Positions 8,039 to 16,841 of a DNA stretch of 58,667 bases are shown here, one piece after another. The notes under the pieces were generated by a model. That model saw only the letters and a list, made by a program, of their open reading frames with translations. It was not told the DNA's origin and did not search any database. Position 1 is the stretch's first letter, and each line of letters opens with the position of its first letter. A program made the position numbers and the translations under genes. Origin of the DNA: Alistipes sp. (lineage in GTDB: Bacteria; Bacteroidota; Bacteroidia; Bacteroidales; Rikenellaceae); assembly GCA_017629985.1 (NCBI GenBank), contig JAGBWD010000028.1, forward strand, positions 1 through 58,667, read 5' to 3'.

Positions 8039-8534
8039 ATATAGCTTTTACAAAATTCGCTTCGGCAAGATAGAGAAGCTTGCAAAACGCCGCCTAGGCA
8101 AGAGCCCCGATGAGGGAAAGCTAAAGTTCGCAGATATTGTGATGTTTATCGCTACATGCCTTCTCTTTGGCATTCACTACATCCCCGATAGCGTGCAGTA
8201 TAATCGCGAGATAGAGATACTTATTGCTGTAGGTATCTTCTGCATAGGAATATTTCTCGCCTCCTATCGTATGGCACCGCGCCCCTGCTGGGCCAAGGCC
8301 TCGGCAGCTACAGGTACTATTGCCGTTGTTTGGAGCGTACTTCCATGGATACTCCTTTGGGCAGATGAGATGGATGTGGAGATTGCTCAAAACCTCACTA
8401 TCTGCTCATCTATTATGTGGGTCATATTCCTCGGTTGCTTCCTGCGTCTGCGCTACATACGCCGCCGCTCACGAGAGGAGATAGCTATGATGCGCCTCCG
8501 AGAGAAACGCCGCCGCAAGGCACAATACCTCTAA
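8028..8534 (+). CDS. Predicted integral membrane protein, unknown family
   Basis: 168 residues from the ATG at 8028, which is preceded by a good AAAGGAGGAG ribosome site inside the end of the previous gene. A longer reading of the same frame exists upstream but runs antiphase through the ribbon-helix-helix gene and is rejected. Four hydrophobic segments (about 34-50, 59-76, 86-104, 116-135) lie between a basic N-terminus and a very basic C-terminus (RRRSREEIAMMRLREKRRRK). I do not recognise the family. Its coupling to SPFH and the DNA-binding protein suggests it works with the SPFH scaffold in the inner membrane. Confidence 0.7.
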   Translation: MKSRYSFYKIRFGKIEKLAKRRLGKSPDEGKLKFADIVMFIATCLLFGIHYIPDSVQYNREIEILIAVGIFCIGIFLASYRMAPRPCWAKASAATGTIAVVWSVLPWILLWADEMDVEIAQNLTICSSIMWVIFLGCFLRLRYIRRRSREEIAMMRLREKRRRKAQYL

Positions 8535-8537
8535 CCT

Positions 8538-8843
8538 ATGACTACTTCAACACACATCTTAATAATAACCCTTATCTGCCTCGTTATAGCATCGTTTGCC
8601 ATCCTCTGCGCTATGGGCAAGTTGGATGGCTGGTATCGCTGGTCGCTCACCGATGATGATAAACCCTCGGAGCAGAGGATGAGACGTTGGCGCATAGTAT
8701 TCACCGCAGAGATACTCATCTTCTTGGCGATGATTATCCTACTGAATGCCACAGACATCTACGACAAATATGGCACGTGGGTATGCCTTGTCATTGTCAT
8801 AGCAGGCTCCCTCGCCGAGAAATTATGGGTTAGAAAATCGTAA
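8538..8843 (+). CDS. Small membrane protein, unknown family
   Basis: 101 residues with three membrane segments: about 6-26, 54-70 and 80-95. The short hydrophilic stretch between the first two (GKLDGWYRWSLTDDDKPSEQRMRRW) resembles the loop of DUF3784-like small membrane proteins, but I am not sure of the assignment. It starts 4 bp after the previous gene and ends 5 bp before the S41 peptidase gene, so it is inside the operon. The 96-residue protein at 10422 has a similar layout and may be a distant relative. Confidence 0.65.
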   Translation: MTTSTHILIITLICLVIASFAILCAMGKLDGWYRWSLTDDDKPSEQRMRRWRIVFTAEILIFLAMIILLNATDIYDKYGTWVCLVIVIAGSLAEKLWVRKS

Positions 8844-8848
8844 CAAGT

Positions 8849-10411
8849 ATGAAACGTATATCCTTACTGGCAACTGCCCTACTATCATTGGGTATTGCCT
8901 ATGGTCAGAATATTCCTACCTATCACAACACAGAGATAGAGGCTTCGAAAGAGTATACCGAGGGCAACATCTATCAACGAGATATGCTCCTTTATGCCGA
9001 TATGCTTGGTGACACCCACCCCTATTATGCCAATGCTGACCATCGCGCTAAATTACAGAAGCGCGTGCATAAGATGTATAAGGAGTGTGGTAAAATAGAG
9101 GATATCGCGGAGTTTAAGCTCTTCCTCGCCAAAGTAGCAGCCACGTTACACGATGGACATACTGCAATCTACTACTGGAGTTCGCCAGATAGGATATTCC
9201 CCGTGAGGTTTACCATCAACGGTAATACCCCTTCGATTATTGACCTATGTCAGGAGGAGTATCGCGACATCCTCGGCAAGGAGGTCAAATACATTAATGG
9301 CAAGCCGCTAAAAAAGATTCTTAACGCGGCACGAGAGATTGTGAGTGCCGACAACGCGGTCAATTTCGAAAATCTGGTTACGGAGTATCTCCTACTAACC
9401 GACTTTTGGGCAATGCTCGGCATGAGCAACGAGGTGCTAAACATCACCTTCGCCGATAACACTACCATCGCAATACCTGCGATAAATAAGCGAGAGCTTA
9501 AGATTGCCCAGCTAGAGAGCAACCTTACAAACAGAGTCACAGCACCTCGAAATACTCTTTTCGACTATGAGATTTTTGAGGAGAAGGGCATCTGCTACCT
9601 ACAATTCAATCAGTTTGCCGACAGAGTTACACATCCTCAATACACACAGCTGGCACGCTTCGATGAGTTCTGCAACGAGATGATGGCCGAGATTGAGGCA
9701 AAGGGCATCAAAACCCTTGTCGTAGACCTTCAATATAATAGCGGTGGCAATAGCGCATTGGGCGATGTACTTTTGTCGTGGTTGAAGCCATACCAAGAGA
9801 TAAAGCAGTTCAATACTCAAGTACGTATCTCGAAGTTAATGCTGACATACTACCCTTATTATAAGGAGTTTACCTACAACGGCAAGCCTCTCGAGATTGG
9901 CGAAACATACTTGGCTCGTAAGTTCGACCACAACCGAGATGCAAAGATAGACTACACCGCACCGCAAGATTCTACACACCACATTCTAAACCTCAACCAG
10001 GAGCGTCTGTTTAAGGGTAATGTAATCTTCATCCAGGGCAAGGATACCTTTAGTAGTGCGATGTTGCTTCTTACCACAGCGCGTGACAACAATATCGGAA
10101 GCATCGTTGGTGAGCGCTCTGGTGGCCGCCCAAGCCACTATGGCGATGTCCTATACTGCACACTTCCTAATACAAAGACAATAACTACCATAAGCCACAA
10201 GATATTTAGACGTCCCGCATATGGCACGGTGGAGGATGCAGAGTATCTATATCCAGACCTGGAGATAGACCTCAACAACCCTAGTAGGGAGCTTGTATGG
10301 GAGTTCGTAGAGTCTTTCACCAATAAGGTAAACGTAACAAAGAGCGACAAACAACAGGAGGATGATAGTTATCTTTGGGATACTATTTACAACCCATCTA
10401 TGAACAACTAA
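8849..10411 (+). CDS. S41-family peptidase (tail-specific protease fold), secreted
   Basis: 520 residues with a signal peptide (MKRISLLATALLSLGIAYGQ). The C-terminal half has the S41 core: the LVVDLQYNSGGNS strand-loop (about 290-302) that shapes the active site, and the nucleophile region GKDTFSSAMLLLTTAR with the catalytic Ser expected in TFSSA, followed by GERSGGRPSHYGD. No PDZ domain is obvious. The N-terminal 200 residues, containing a LHDGHTAIYYW motif typical of S41 relatives, form the cap. Expected location is periplasm or cell surface. The gene follows the membrane protein by 5 bp and is probably in the SPFH transcript. Confidence 0.85.
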   Translation: MKRISLLATALLSLGIAYGQNIPTYHNTEIEASKEYTEGNIYQRDMLLYADMLGDTHPYYANADHRAKLQKRVHKMYKECGKIEDIAEFKLFLAKVAATLHDGHTAIYYWSSPDRIFPVRFTINGNTPSIIDLCQEEYRDILGKEVKYINGKPLKKILNAAREIVSADNAVNFENLVTEYLLLTDFWAMLGMSNEVLNITFADNTTIAIPAINKRELKIAQLESNLTNRVTAPRNTLFDYEIFEEKGICYLQFNQFADRVTHPQYTQLARFDEFCNEMMAEIEAKGIKTLVVDLQYNSGGNSALGDVLLSWLKPYQEIKQFNTQVRISKLMLTYYPYYKEFTYNGKPLEIGETYLARKFDHNRDAKIDYTAPQDSTHHILNLNQERLFKGNVIFIQGKDTFSSAMLLLTTARDNNIGSIVGERSGGRPSHYGDVLYCTLPNTKTITTISHKIFRRPAYGTVEDAEYLYPDLEIDLNNPSRELVWEFVESFTNKVNVTKSDKQQEDDSYLWDTIYNPSMNN

Positions 10412-10421
10412 AACAGCTACT

Positions 10422-10712
10422 ATGACAACAGAAAATATCTACCTACTAGTAATGTCAATAGCCTTTGCTGTGCTGGGCATCATGGTACTTCTTGGCAGGG
10501 CAGACTTCGCCATTAAGAGGCATATCCGCGAGTCGGGAAAGTATAACATCCCGCGCTTGAGAGTTATCTACGCCATGACGTTCTTCCTCATAGGCATTGT
10601 CACAACTCTCGTGCTATGTGGCATAAACGAGAAGGTGACACTCTTTGTCATCGTCCCTGTGGCTATAGTGCTTATCGCACTGCAGTACACCTGGGCAAAG
10701 AGAAAGGAGTAG
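10422..10712 (+). CDS. Small membrane protein, unknown family
   Basis: 96 residues with three hydrophobic segments (about 7-24, 48-66, 70-90) and a basic middle (KRHIRESGKYNIPRLR). Starts 10 bp after the S41 peptidase gene and is the last gene of the operon. The loop pattern is close to that of the 101-residue protein at 8538. No function can be read from sequence. Confidence 0.6.
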   Translation: MTTENIYLLVMSIAFAVLGIMVLLGRADFAIKRHIRESGKYNIPRLRVIYAMTFFLIGIVTTLVLCGINEKVTLFVIVPVAIVLIALQYTWAKRKE

Positions 10713-10730
10713 GAAGGAGAGTAGCGTACC

Positions 10731-10830
10731 CCTAAATTCCCTTGATAGTGTTTTAGGGAGTTTAAGGAGTTTAGGGAGTTTAGGGAGGAGGCAGTGCTGT
10801 ACGGTAGGTCTATTCCCTAAATTCCCTAAA
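10731..10830. repeat. Inverted 9-bp array element with 25-bp core (copy 3, core flipped)
   Basis: A G-rich arm (10742-10786), the conserved core at 10784-10808 (one base different from the other copies, GTGCTGTACG for GTGCAGTACG) and short C-rich 9-mers (10814-10830). The 45-bp arm 10742-10786 is the exact reverse complement of 6518-6562 in copy 2. In copy 2 it lies on the GGCC side of the core and here on the GAGGAGG side, so the core is inverted relative to its arm. Confidence 0.9.
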
Positions 10831-10831
10831 T

Positions 10832-10867
10832 AAAACTCCAGATGGGCAATGCCCATCTGGAGTTTTT
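10832..10867. terminator. Bidirectional terminator between the S41 operon and der
   Basis: A perfect stem AAAACTCCAGATGGGC / GCCCATCTGGAGTTTT with a 3-nt loop is flanked by A-runs on the left and T-runs on the right, so it can stop transcription from both sides. Confidence 0.95.
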
Positions 10868-10903
10868 ACTGAAGCGCCGCTAATGCGCCGCTATATTAAC
10901 AAA

Positions 10904-12208
10904 TTACTTTTGGCGGAAGTAAATTTGGATAGGCACTCCCGAGAAGTCCCACTGCTCACGGAGCTTATTCTCCAAGAATCTACGATATGACTCCTTGATA
11001 TACTGTGGGAGGTTCACGAAGAAGGCAAACTGTGGCGTAGGCGTAGGAAGCTGCGTGACGTACTTAATCTTGATATACTTACCCTTTGTCGCTGCTGGAG
11101 GGTAGTTCTCGATAAGTGGTAGGAAGAAGTCGTTAAGCTCCGATGTTGAGATACGGCGCTTGCGCGACTGGTATACGCGGATAGCAGCCTGAAGCACATC
11201 GAGGATACGCTGCTTGTTGATTACCGAGGTGAAGATGATTGGGATGTCGCTAAATGGAGCAAGCTTCTTCTCGAGGAACTCACGCCACACCTTCATAGTG
11301 TTGCTATCCTTCTCCACCAAGTCCCACTTATTAACTACTATTACACAGCCCTTGCGGTTACGCACAATGAGGTTGTGGATATTCAAATCCTGCGACTCGA
11401 TACCCTGCTCGGCATCGAGCATAAGCACGCAGACATCGGAGTTCTCGATAGCGCGGATAGAGCGCATCACAGAGTAAAACTCCAGATCCTCGGTAACCTT
11501 ACCCTTCTTACGCATACCTGCAGTGTCGATAAGGTAGAAGTCCATGCCATACATGTTATATCGCGTGTGGATAGAGTCGCGTGTGGTACCTGCCACGTTG
11601 GTCACGATGTTACGCTCCTGGCCCAGCAACGCATTGGTCATAGATGACTTACCCACATTTGGGCGACCCACGATGGCGATACGTGGCAGCGAGGCATCAT
11701 ACTCCGCGGTGGTATCCTCGGGGAGGTTAGCAAGGATAGCATCCATCATATCTCCTGTGCCACTACCCGACATGGAGCTGATGCAGAATGGCTCGCCGAG
11801 ACCCAAGGCGTGGAACTCGTGAGAGAAGTAGATGAGGTCGTAGGTATCTACCTTGTTACACACAAGCATCACCTTCTTACCCGAGCGGCGAAGGATATCT
11901 GCCATCATCATATCGAGGTCGGTGATACCGGTCTTAACCTCTACAAGGAAGAGAATGAGGTCTGCCTCGTCAATAGCCAACATCACCTGACGGCGAATCT
12001 CATCCTCGAAGATATCTTCAGAATTTACGGTGTAACCACCAGTGTCGATTACCGAAAACTCCTTGCCATTCCAGTCTGTCTTACCATAGTGACGATCGCG
12101 TGTGGTACCTGCAGTCTCATCTACGATAGCCTGACGCTGACCTACAAGACGATTGAAAAGTGTCGATTTACCCACATTTGGGCGACCTACGATTGCTACT
12201 AAACTCAT
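10904..12208 (-). CDS. der: Ribosome biogenesis GTPase Der (EngA)
   Basis: 434 residues with the unique Der layout of two tandem GTPase domains and a C-terminal KH-like domain. The first P-loop is [14 protein letters not shown] (about residues 8-21) with DTGGY; the second is [16 protein letters not shown] (about 183-198) with DTAGM, and each domain has its own specificity motif (CNKVD and VNKWD). The last 110 residues (from about [13 protein letters not shown]) are the KH-like part that contacts rRNA. Der is essential for maturation of the 50S subunit. It is the only minus-strand gene in a long plus-strand block and has its own promoter at 12250-12257. Confidence 0.97.
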   Translation of the reverse strand: MSLVAIVGRPNVGKSTLFNRLVGQRQAIVDETAGTTRDRHYGKTDWNGKEFSVIDTGGYTVNSEDIFEDEIRRQVMLAIDEADLILFLVEVKTGITDLDMMMADILRRSGKKVMLVCNKVDTYDLIYFSHEFHALGLGEPFCISSMSGSGTGDMMDAILANLPEDTTAEYDASLPRIAIVGRPNVGKSSMTNALLGQERNIVTNVAGTTRDSIHTRYNMYGMDFYLIDTAGMRKKGKVTEDLEFYSVMRSIRAIENSDVCVLMLDAEQGIESQDLNIHNLIVRNRKGCVIVVNKWDLVEKDSNTMKVWREFLEKKLAPFSDIPIIFTSVINKQRILDVLQAAIRVYQSRKRRISTSELNDFFLPLIENYPPAATKGKYIKIKYVTQLPTPTPQFAFFVNLPQYIKESYRRFLENKLREQWDFSGVPIQIYFRQK

Positions 12209-12249
12209 AACTTATATCGTGTTAATATTTATATACGCATAATACGTGG

Positions 12250-12257
12250 CAAAGATA
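12250..12257 (-). promoter_or_regulatory. Promoter -7 box for der
   Basis: Minus-strand TATCTTTG lies 42 bp before the der ATG; a TTG about 22 bp further upstream on that strand can act as the -33 element. Confidence 0.65.
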
Positions 12258-12370
12258 CGAAAAAGTAATTAATTATCAACTACCAACCGCAGATTAATAG
12301 ATGGCAAGGGGCGTATTCTCCACTTTGTGGGATGATATTTTGGAAACTTCATAAAATATTTACCCTAAAT

Positions 12371-12402
12371 TTTGGTTTATTTATTTAAAACAAGTATCTT
12401 TG
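12371..12402 (+). promoter_or_regulatory. Promoter for the outer-membrane barrel gene
   Basis: TTTGG at 12371-12375 and TATCTTTG at 12395-12402 with about 20 bp spacing. This places the transcript start downstream of the TTG at 12400, ruling that codon out as a translation start and supporting the ATG at 12451. Confidence 0.75.
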
Positions 12403-12450
12403 AAGGTTATTCGTAGTGTAGTAGCTACGGGGATTGTAAATGAAACGATT

Positions 12451-13155
12451 ATGACAAAAGGGATAAAGGCATTTGTGGTGTTGGGAGCTATGGCTGTTAT
12501 GATGCTCTTGGTGGGCGTGGAGGCTAAAGCACAGTGTACGTGTGGTAGCCATCATGGTTTTGAGGCGGGATACACCATCGAGCCACAGAAAAAAAGGATT
12601 CACACCGAGTTTGGCCTCGGCATCGGCGCGGTGTATACAGGTATTTCATCCATAAGCTCCTCAAACGTATTTGTGAAGCCACGCTTTGGCTTTCAGGGAC
12701 ATCTAGATATCGCCGTCTGCTTTGGCAAAAACTTCGCTATAGAGACACAGGTGGCATACGAGGGTGGCTCGATAGATGTCATAAGGGATAACCTTGAGCG
12801 CCGCGTAAAGACCCGTGGTGTGGATATCCCTGTGATGGCATCGTTGCGCCTTCTGAACAACCGCATACACATCTCCACAGGCCCACTTATTGCTGTGATG
12901 TCCAATGCCGAGTATACGCAAGATGGCGAGGTGTACTACCTAGGTGCCGTATCGCCAACATGGAACTGGGCAGCAGCCATAGGCGTACGTCTGGGTAAGC
13001 ATTGGATGATTAATGCTCGCTATGTCCACGCATTGCAAAACACAACAAACCAGTTTGGTGGCACAAAGGCCACAGAGACAGAGCCTGCAAAGGTGGGTGA
13101 GGATTTTGAGATGCGCAGCTACAAAATCTCGGCAGGCATAACACTATTTTTCTAA
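12451..13155 (+). CDS. Outer-membrane beta-barrel protein
   Basis: 234 residues from the ATG at 12451. A signal peptide (MTKGIKAFVVLGAMAVMMLLVGVEAKAQ) is followed by alternating hydrophobic/polar strands with aromatic ends, and the protein finishes in YKISAGITLFF, a C-terminal aromatic typical of barrels inserted by BAM. The length suggests an eight- to ten-strand barrel of the OmpA/PorT-like beta-barrel class. The start is set by the promoter at 12395-12402. The function is not evident; it may be structural or a small adhesin. The phoH gene follows after 13 bp and may share the transcript. Confidence 0.75.
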   Translation: MTKGIKAFVVLGAMAVMMLLVGVEAKAQCTCGSHHGFEAGYTIEPQKKRIHTEFGLGIGAVYTGISSISSSNVFVKPRFGFQGHLDIAVCFGKNFAIETQVAYEGGSIDVIRDNLERRVKTRGVDIPVMASLRLLNNRIHISTGPLIAVMSNAEYTQDGEVYYLGAVSPTWNWAAAIGVRLGKHWMINARYVHALQNTTNQFGGTKATETEPAKVGEDFEMRSYKISAGITLFF

Positions 13156-13168
13156 CTAACAACGACTT

Positions 13169-14170
13169 ATGAGCGAAGAGATAACAAAAGAGATATTGGT
13201 GGAGGGTGTCGATGCCCGCGAGCTTTATGGCGCGCAGGATGCCTACCTTGAGCAGATGCGCGACCTCTGTCCGAAGGTTAAGATAATGGCTCGCGGAGAT
13301 AAGATTAAGGCCCTCGGTGCAAAGAGCGATGTGCAGGCCTTTGAGCGTAGGATGAACGCCCTTGTGGAGTACTACATCAAGTATGGCCACATCTCCTCGG
13401 AGGTGGTGTCACAAGCCTTCTCATCGAGCCTCGAGGAGCTATCTGCCGAGCCACCAGCCGTAGATAAGGATGTTATCGTGTATGGCAACAACGGCAATAT
13501 CATCCGCGCACGCACCGTAAACCAGCAACGCCTTGTGAAGCTCTCGGAGAAGAATGACCTTCTCTTTGCCATAGGCCCTGCAGGTTCGGGAAAGACATAT
13601 ACAGCTATTGCGCTGGCGGTTAGAGCATTGAAGGAGAAGGAGATACGCCGCATAATCCTCACACGCCCTGCGGTGGAGGCTGGCGAGAAGCTAGGCTTCC
13701 TCCCTGGCGACATGAAGGAGAAGCTAGACCCATATTTGCAGCCGCTATATGACGCCCTCAACGACATGATTCCCCCAGCAAAGCTTCAGAAGTATATCGA
13801 GGAGGGTACGGTGCAGATAGCACCTCTGGCCTACATGCGTGGCCGCACCCTGGATAACGCCTTTGTGATACTTGACGAGGCGCAGAATACTACCCTATCG
13901 CAGATAAAGATGTTCCTAACGCGAATGGGCCGTAATGCCAAGTTTATCGTTACGGGCGATGTTACGCAGATAGACCTCCCAAGACGCTCCGACAGCGGAC
14001 TCACCAAGGCTATGGAGACCCTGAAGAGCGTGGAGGGCATAGGCATCGTGGAGTTTGACAAGAGGGATATCGTACGTCACCGCCTAGTGAAGTATATTGT
14101 CGAGGCTTTTGAGCGCCGCGAGGAGCTGGAGAATGGATTAAAAAAACAGAAAATAGATAACAATAACTAA
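13169..14170 (+). CDS. phoH: PhoH family ATPase
   Basis: 333 residues. An N-terminal region of about 100 residues with a KH-like flavour (GDKIKALGAKSDVQAFERRM) precedes the PhoH NTPase: Walker A in FAIGPAGSGKTYTAIALAV (about 130-148) and Walker B in FVILDEAQNTT (about 230-240), followed by the conserved MFLTRMGRNAKFIVTGDVTQIDLP. This is the PhoH/YbeZ subfamily, linked to RNA metabolism and often paired with YbeY; ybeY is not next to it here. Cytosolic. It lies between the barrel gene and pepD, 17 bp from the latter. Confidence 0.93.
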   Translation: MSEEITKEILVEGVDARELYGAQDAYLEQMRDLCPKVKIMARGDKIKALGAKSDVQAFERRMNALVEYYIKYGHISSEVVSQAFSSSLEELSAEPPAVDKDVIVYGNNGNIIRARTVNQQRLVKLSEKNDLLFAIGPAGSGKTYTAIALAVRALKEKEIRRIILTRPAVEAGEKLGFLPGDMKEKLDPYLQPLYDALNDMIPPAKLQKYIEEGTVQIAPLAYMRGRTLDNAFVILDEAQNTTLSQIKMFLTRMGRNAKFIVTGDVTQIDLPRRSDSGLTKAMETLKSVEGIGIVEFDKRDIVRHRLVKYIVEAFERREELENGLKKQKIDNNN

Positions 14171-14187
14171 TTAATAACTAATAGATT

Positions 14188-15651
14188 ATGGACAAGAACT
14201 TGAAAGGCTTAAAGCCAGCTTTGGTATGGAAGCATTTTGCAGAGATTTGTAACATTCCACACCCTTCACACGAGGAGGATGCTATTCGTGCATACATCGT
14301 AAAGTGGGCAGAGGAGTTGGGTCTCGAGCATAAGGTTGATGAGGCGCAGAACGTATATGTTTATAAGCCTGCAACACCAGGCATGGAGGATCGCAAGGGC
14401 ATCATCCTTCAGGCTCATACCGACATGGTACCACAGAAGAACAACGACACAGAGTTTAACTTCTCGACAGACCCTATCGAGGCTTATATCGATGGTGAGT
14501 GGGTAACAGCAAACGGCACTACACTTGGCGCAGACAATGGCATCGGCCTTGCAGCAGCTATGGCAGCTATGGAGGATGCAGACCTCGTACATGGTCCGTT
14601 GGAGTGTCTGTTCACAGCTACCGAGGAGACAGGTATGGATGGTGCTTTCGGCCTTAAGGGTGGCATGCTCAAGGGTGAGATTCTCCTAAACCTCGACTCG
14701 GAGACCGAGGGTGAGTTGTATGTTGGTTGTGCAGGTGGTATGGATGTTAATGTAACATTCAAGTACCGCGAGCAGCCTCTCGAGGGTAAGTTTGCAGCAT
14801 ACAAGGTCACTGTAAAGGGCTTGAAGGGTGGTCACTCTGGTATTCAGATTGGCACACAGCGTGCTAACGCTAACAAAGTGTTGTTCCGCTTGTTGCGCCA
14901 GGAGACAGAGTCATACGGCTTGGAGCTTGCAGCGGTAGAGGGTGGTAACATGCGTAACGCCATCCCACGTGAGGCATGGGCAGTGGTTGTAGTTCGCGAG
15001 GCCGAGGCAGCAATCTTCGAGGCTAACGTGAAGTCGTACGAGAAGGTTATCATCAAGGAGTTTGAGGGTATCGAGGACTCTATCGAGATCTTCGCAGAGC
15101 GCGTGGAGACTCCACAGTGCATCATCCCACACCTAGAGTCACACGCCTTGATTCGCGCGGTATGTGGTTGCCCTAACGGCGTGCAGCGCATGTCTATCGC
15201 CATGGAGAACCTTGTGCAGACATCGTCAAACCTCGCTATCGTAGTCTCTAACGGCAACACTATCGAGGTGAAGTGCTTGTTGCGCTCATCAGTAGATACC
15301 GAGAAGGCGGAGCTTGCTGGCGCAATCTCTTCAGTATTCGAGTTGGCAGGTGCTGACGTTGAGCTATCAGGCTCATACAGCGGCTGGAACCCTAACATGA
15401 AGTCTCCAATCTTGCACACCATGCTCGAGTCATACGAGAAGCTATATGGCGTGAAGCCTTCTGTAACAGCTATCCACGCTGGTTTGGAGTGCGGTATCAT
15501 CGGCGCCAAGTATCCAGGTATGGATATGATATCATTCGGCCCTACCATCTGCTACCCACACTCTCCAGATGAGAAGGTAAACATCGCCTCTGTTGAGAAG
15601 TTCTACGACTTCTTGCTCAACACATTGCGTAACGCCCCAAAGAGAGCATAA
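14188..15651 (+). CDS. pepD: Aminoacyl-histidine dipeptidase (peptidase D, M20 family)
   Basis: 487 residues, the usual size of PepD. Metal-site motifs of the M20C family are present: QAHTDMVPQK (His-x-Asp), TTLGADNGIGLAAA (bridging Asp), TATEETGMDGAFGL (catalytic Glu-Glu) and the late GLECGIIGAKYP and CYPHSPDE segments that carry the last ligand. A lid-type dimerisation domain sits between about 200 and 310. The enzyme hydrolyses dipeptides such as carnosine-type Xaa-His in the cytosol. The histidine it releases could feed the hut operon located at 46958-53442, although the two are not linked. No signal peptide. Confidence 0.95.
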   Translation: MDKNLKGLKPALVWKHFAEICNIPHPSHEEDAIRAYIVKWAEELGLEHKVDEAQNVYVYKPATPGMEDRKGIILQAHTDMVPQKNNDTEFNFSTDPIEAYIDGEWVTANGTTLGADNGIGLAAAMAAMEDADLVHGPLECLFTATEETGMDGAFGLKGGMLKGEILLNLDSETEGELYVGCAGGMDVNVTFKYREQPLEGKFAAYKVTVKGLKGGHSGIQIGTQRANANKVLFRLLRQETESYGLELAAVEGGNMRNAIPREAWAVVVVREAEAAIFEANVKSYEKVIIKEFEGIEDSIEIFAERVETPQCIIPHLESHALIRAVCGCPNGVQRMSIAMENLVQTSSNLAIVVSNGNTIEVKCLLRSSVDTEKAELAGAISSVFELAGADVELSGSYSGWNPNMKSPILHTMLESYEKLYGVKPSVTAIHAGLECGIIGAKYPGMDMISFGPTICYPHSPDEKVNIASVEKFYDFLLNTLRNAPKRA

Positions 15652-15668
15652 CTCCCCAAAGCCCCCAA

Positions 15669-16652
15669 ATGGAAGAGAAACCTATTTCAGGGAGCGATAT
15701 AAAGTGGTTTGTCATTGTCAATCCCACCTCGGGTTCGGGAAGGGGATTGACAGACTTCCCACAGATATCGAAGCTCCTTCGCGACAACAACATACACCAC
15801 GAGGCGGTATTTACCGAACATAAGCATCATGCCACAGCACTCACCGTGCAGAGCATAGATGCAGGATATCGTAACATCATTGTCGTAGGTGGCGATGGCA
15901 CCCTTCACGAGGTGGTGAATGGCCTTTTCATACAGAAGAGCGTAAAGCCATCGGATGTTACTATAGCCGTGATATCCGCAGGCACGGGAAACGACTGGAT
16001 ACGCATGTATGGAATTCCTACACGCTACTCGGAGACTATACGCGCCATCAAGGAGGGTTACACCTTCCTGCAGGATGTCGCCGAGGTAGATTATGTGGAG
16101 TCGAAATATCGTCAAACACGCCACATGGCAAATGTCGCAGGTCTTGGTTTCGATGCAAAAGTGATACAACGCACTCTGACAAGTAAGGCGAAAGGATATC
16201 TAGGTCGCGGAGGATACCTCTGGTGTCTGGTGCGCTCCTTCTTCTCACACAAGGCTACGGGTGTAAAGATTTGGATTGACGACAAGTTGGTATACAACAA
16301 CCTCCTATTTAGCCTCGCCATTGGCGTAGGTAAGTATAATGGTGGTGGTATTCAGCAGCTTCCAGCGGCCGTGGCAGACGATGAGCTTCTTGATGTAACA
16401 CTCATACGCCCTGTACACTGGTGGCATGTGATATTCCGTCTGCGCCGTCTTTTCAACGGTACGATATACTCTATTGGCCACGTCACACATGCTCAAGGTA
16501 AGAAGATTCGCATAGAGTCTACGCCCGAGACCCCACTGGAGATTGACGGAGAGCTTTATGGCGGCACACCTGTAGAGTTTCGTGTACGTCACCGCGAGGT
16601 GAGGGTCATCGTAAACAAATCATTTCTCGACAAGATAGCAAAAAACCGATAG
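15669..16652 (+). CDS. Diacylglycerol/lipid kinase family protein (YegS/DagK type)
   Basis: 327 residues with the DAGK catalytic signature: VNPTSGSGRG near residue 17, VVGGDGTLHEVVNGL near 75, and SAGTGNDWIRMYG near 105. The C-terminal beta-rich domain ends with LEIDGELYGGTPVEFRV, which is the standard end of this family. These enzymes phosphorylate diacylglycerol, sphingosine-like bases or related lipids with ATP at the membrane face; Bacteroidales make sphingolipids, so a sphingoid substrate is conceivable, but this is inference. The start is 17 bp after pepD and a terminator follows. Confidence 0.9.
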   Translation: MEEKPISGSDIKWFVIVNPTSGSGRGLTDFPQISKLLRDNNIHHEAVFTEHKHHATALTVQSIDAGYRNIIVVGGDGTLHEVVNGLFIQKSVKPSDVTIAVISAGTGNDWIRMYGIPTRYSETIRAIKEGYTFLQDVAEVDYVESKYRQTRHMANVAGLGFDAKVIQRTLTSKAKGYLGRGGYLWCLVRSFFSHKATGVKIWIDDKLVYNNLLFSLAIGVGKYNGGGIQQLPAAVADDELLDVTLIRPVHWWHVIFRLRRLFNGTIYSIGHVTHAQGKKIRIESTPETPLEIDGELYGGTPVEFRVRHREVRVIVNKSFLDKIAKNR

Positions 16653-16674
16653 CGAGGGCTTCAACGATAATAAC

Positions 16675-16708
16675 AAACTGCTCAACTTAACTTGGGCAGT
16701 TTTTTTTA
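16675..16708 (+). terminator. Terminator after the lipid kinase gene
   Basis: Stem AAACTGCTCAA / TTGGGCAGTTT (one G-T pair) runs directly into eight T residues. It ends the phoH-pepD-kinase transcript. Confidence 0.9.
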
Positions 16709-16725
16709 TGCCTATGGAGCTAAAA

Positions 16726-16757
16726 TTTTGTAGTTATAAACTATTTGATTATATTTG
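16726..16757 (+). promoter_or_regulatory. Promoter for the lipoprotein pair
   Basis: TTTTG at 16726-16730 and TATATTTG at 16750-16757, spaced about 20 bp, precede a leader of about 80 nt to the ATG at 16842. Confidence 0.65.
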
Positions 16758-16841
16758 TAGCGTAATATGTATTATTGTATACATAGACGAAATAATTAAA
16801 AACAGAGAATATATTTTATAACCTTAAACATTATCTAAACA

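Noticed and set aside
7941-8534. 197-residue version of the membrane protein in the SPFH operon
   Set aside because: The first 29 residues overlap the ribbon-helix-helix gene in another frame; the ATG at 8028 has a strong AGGAGG site and gives a sensible N-terminus.
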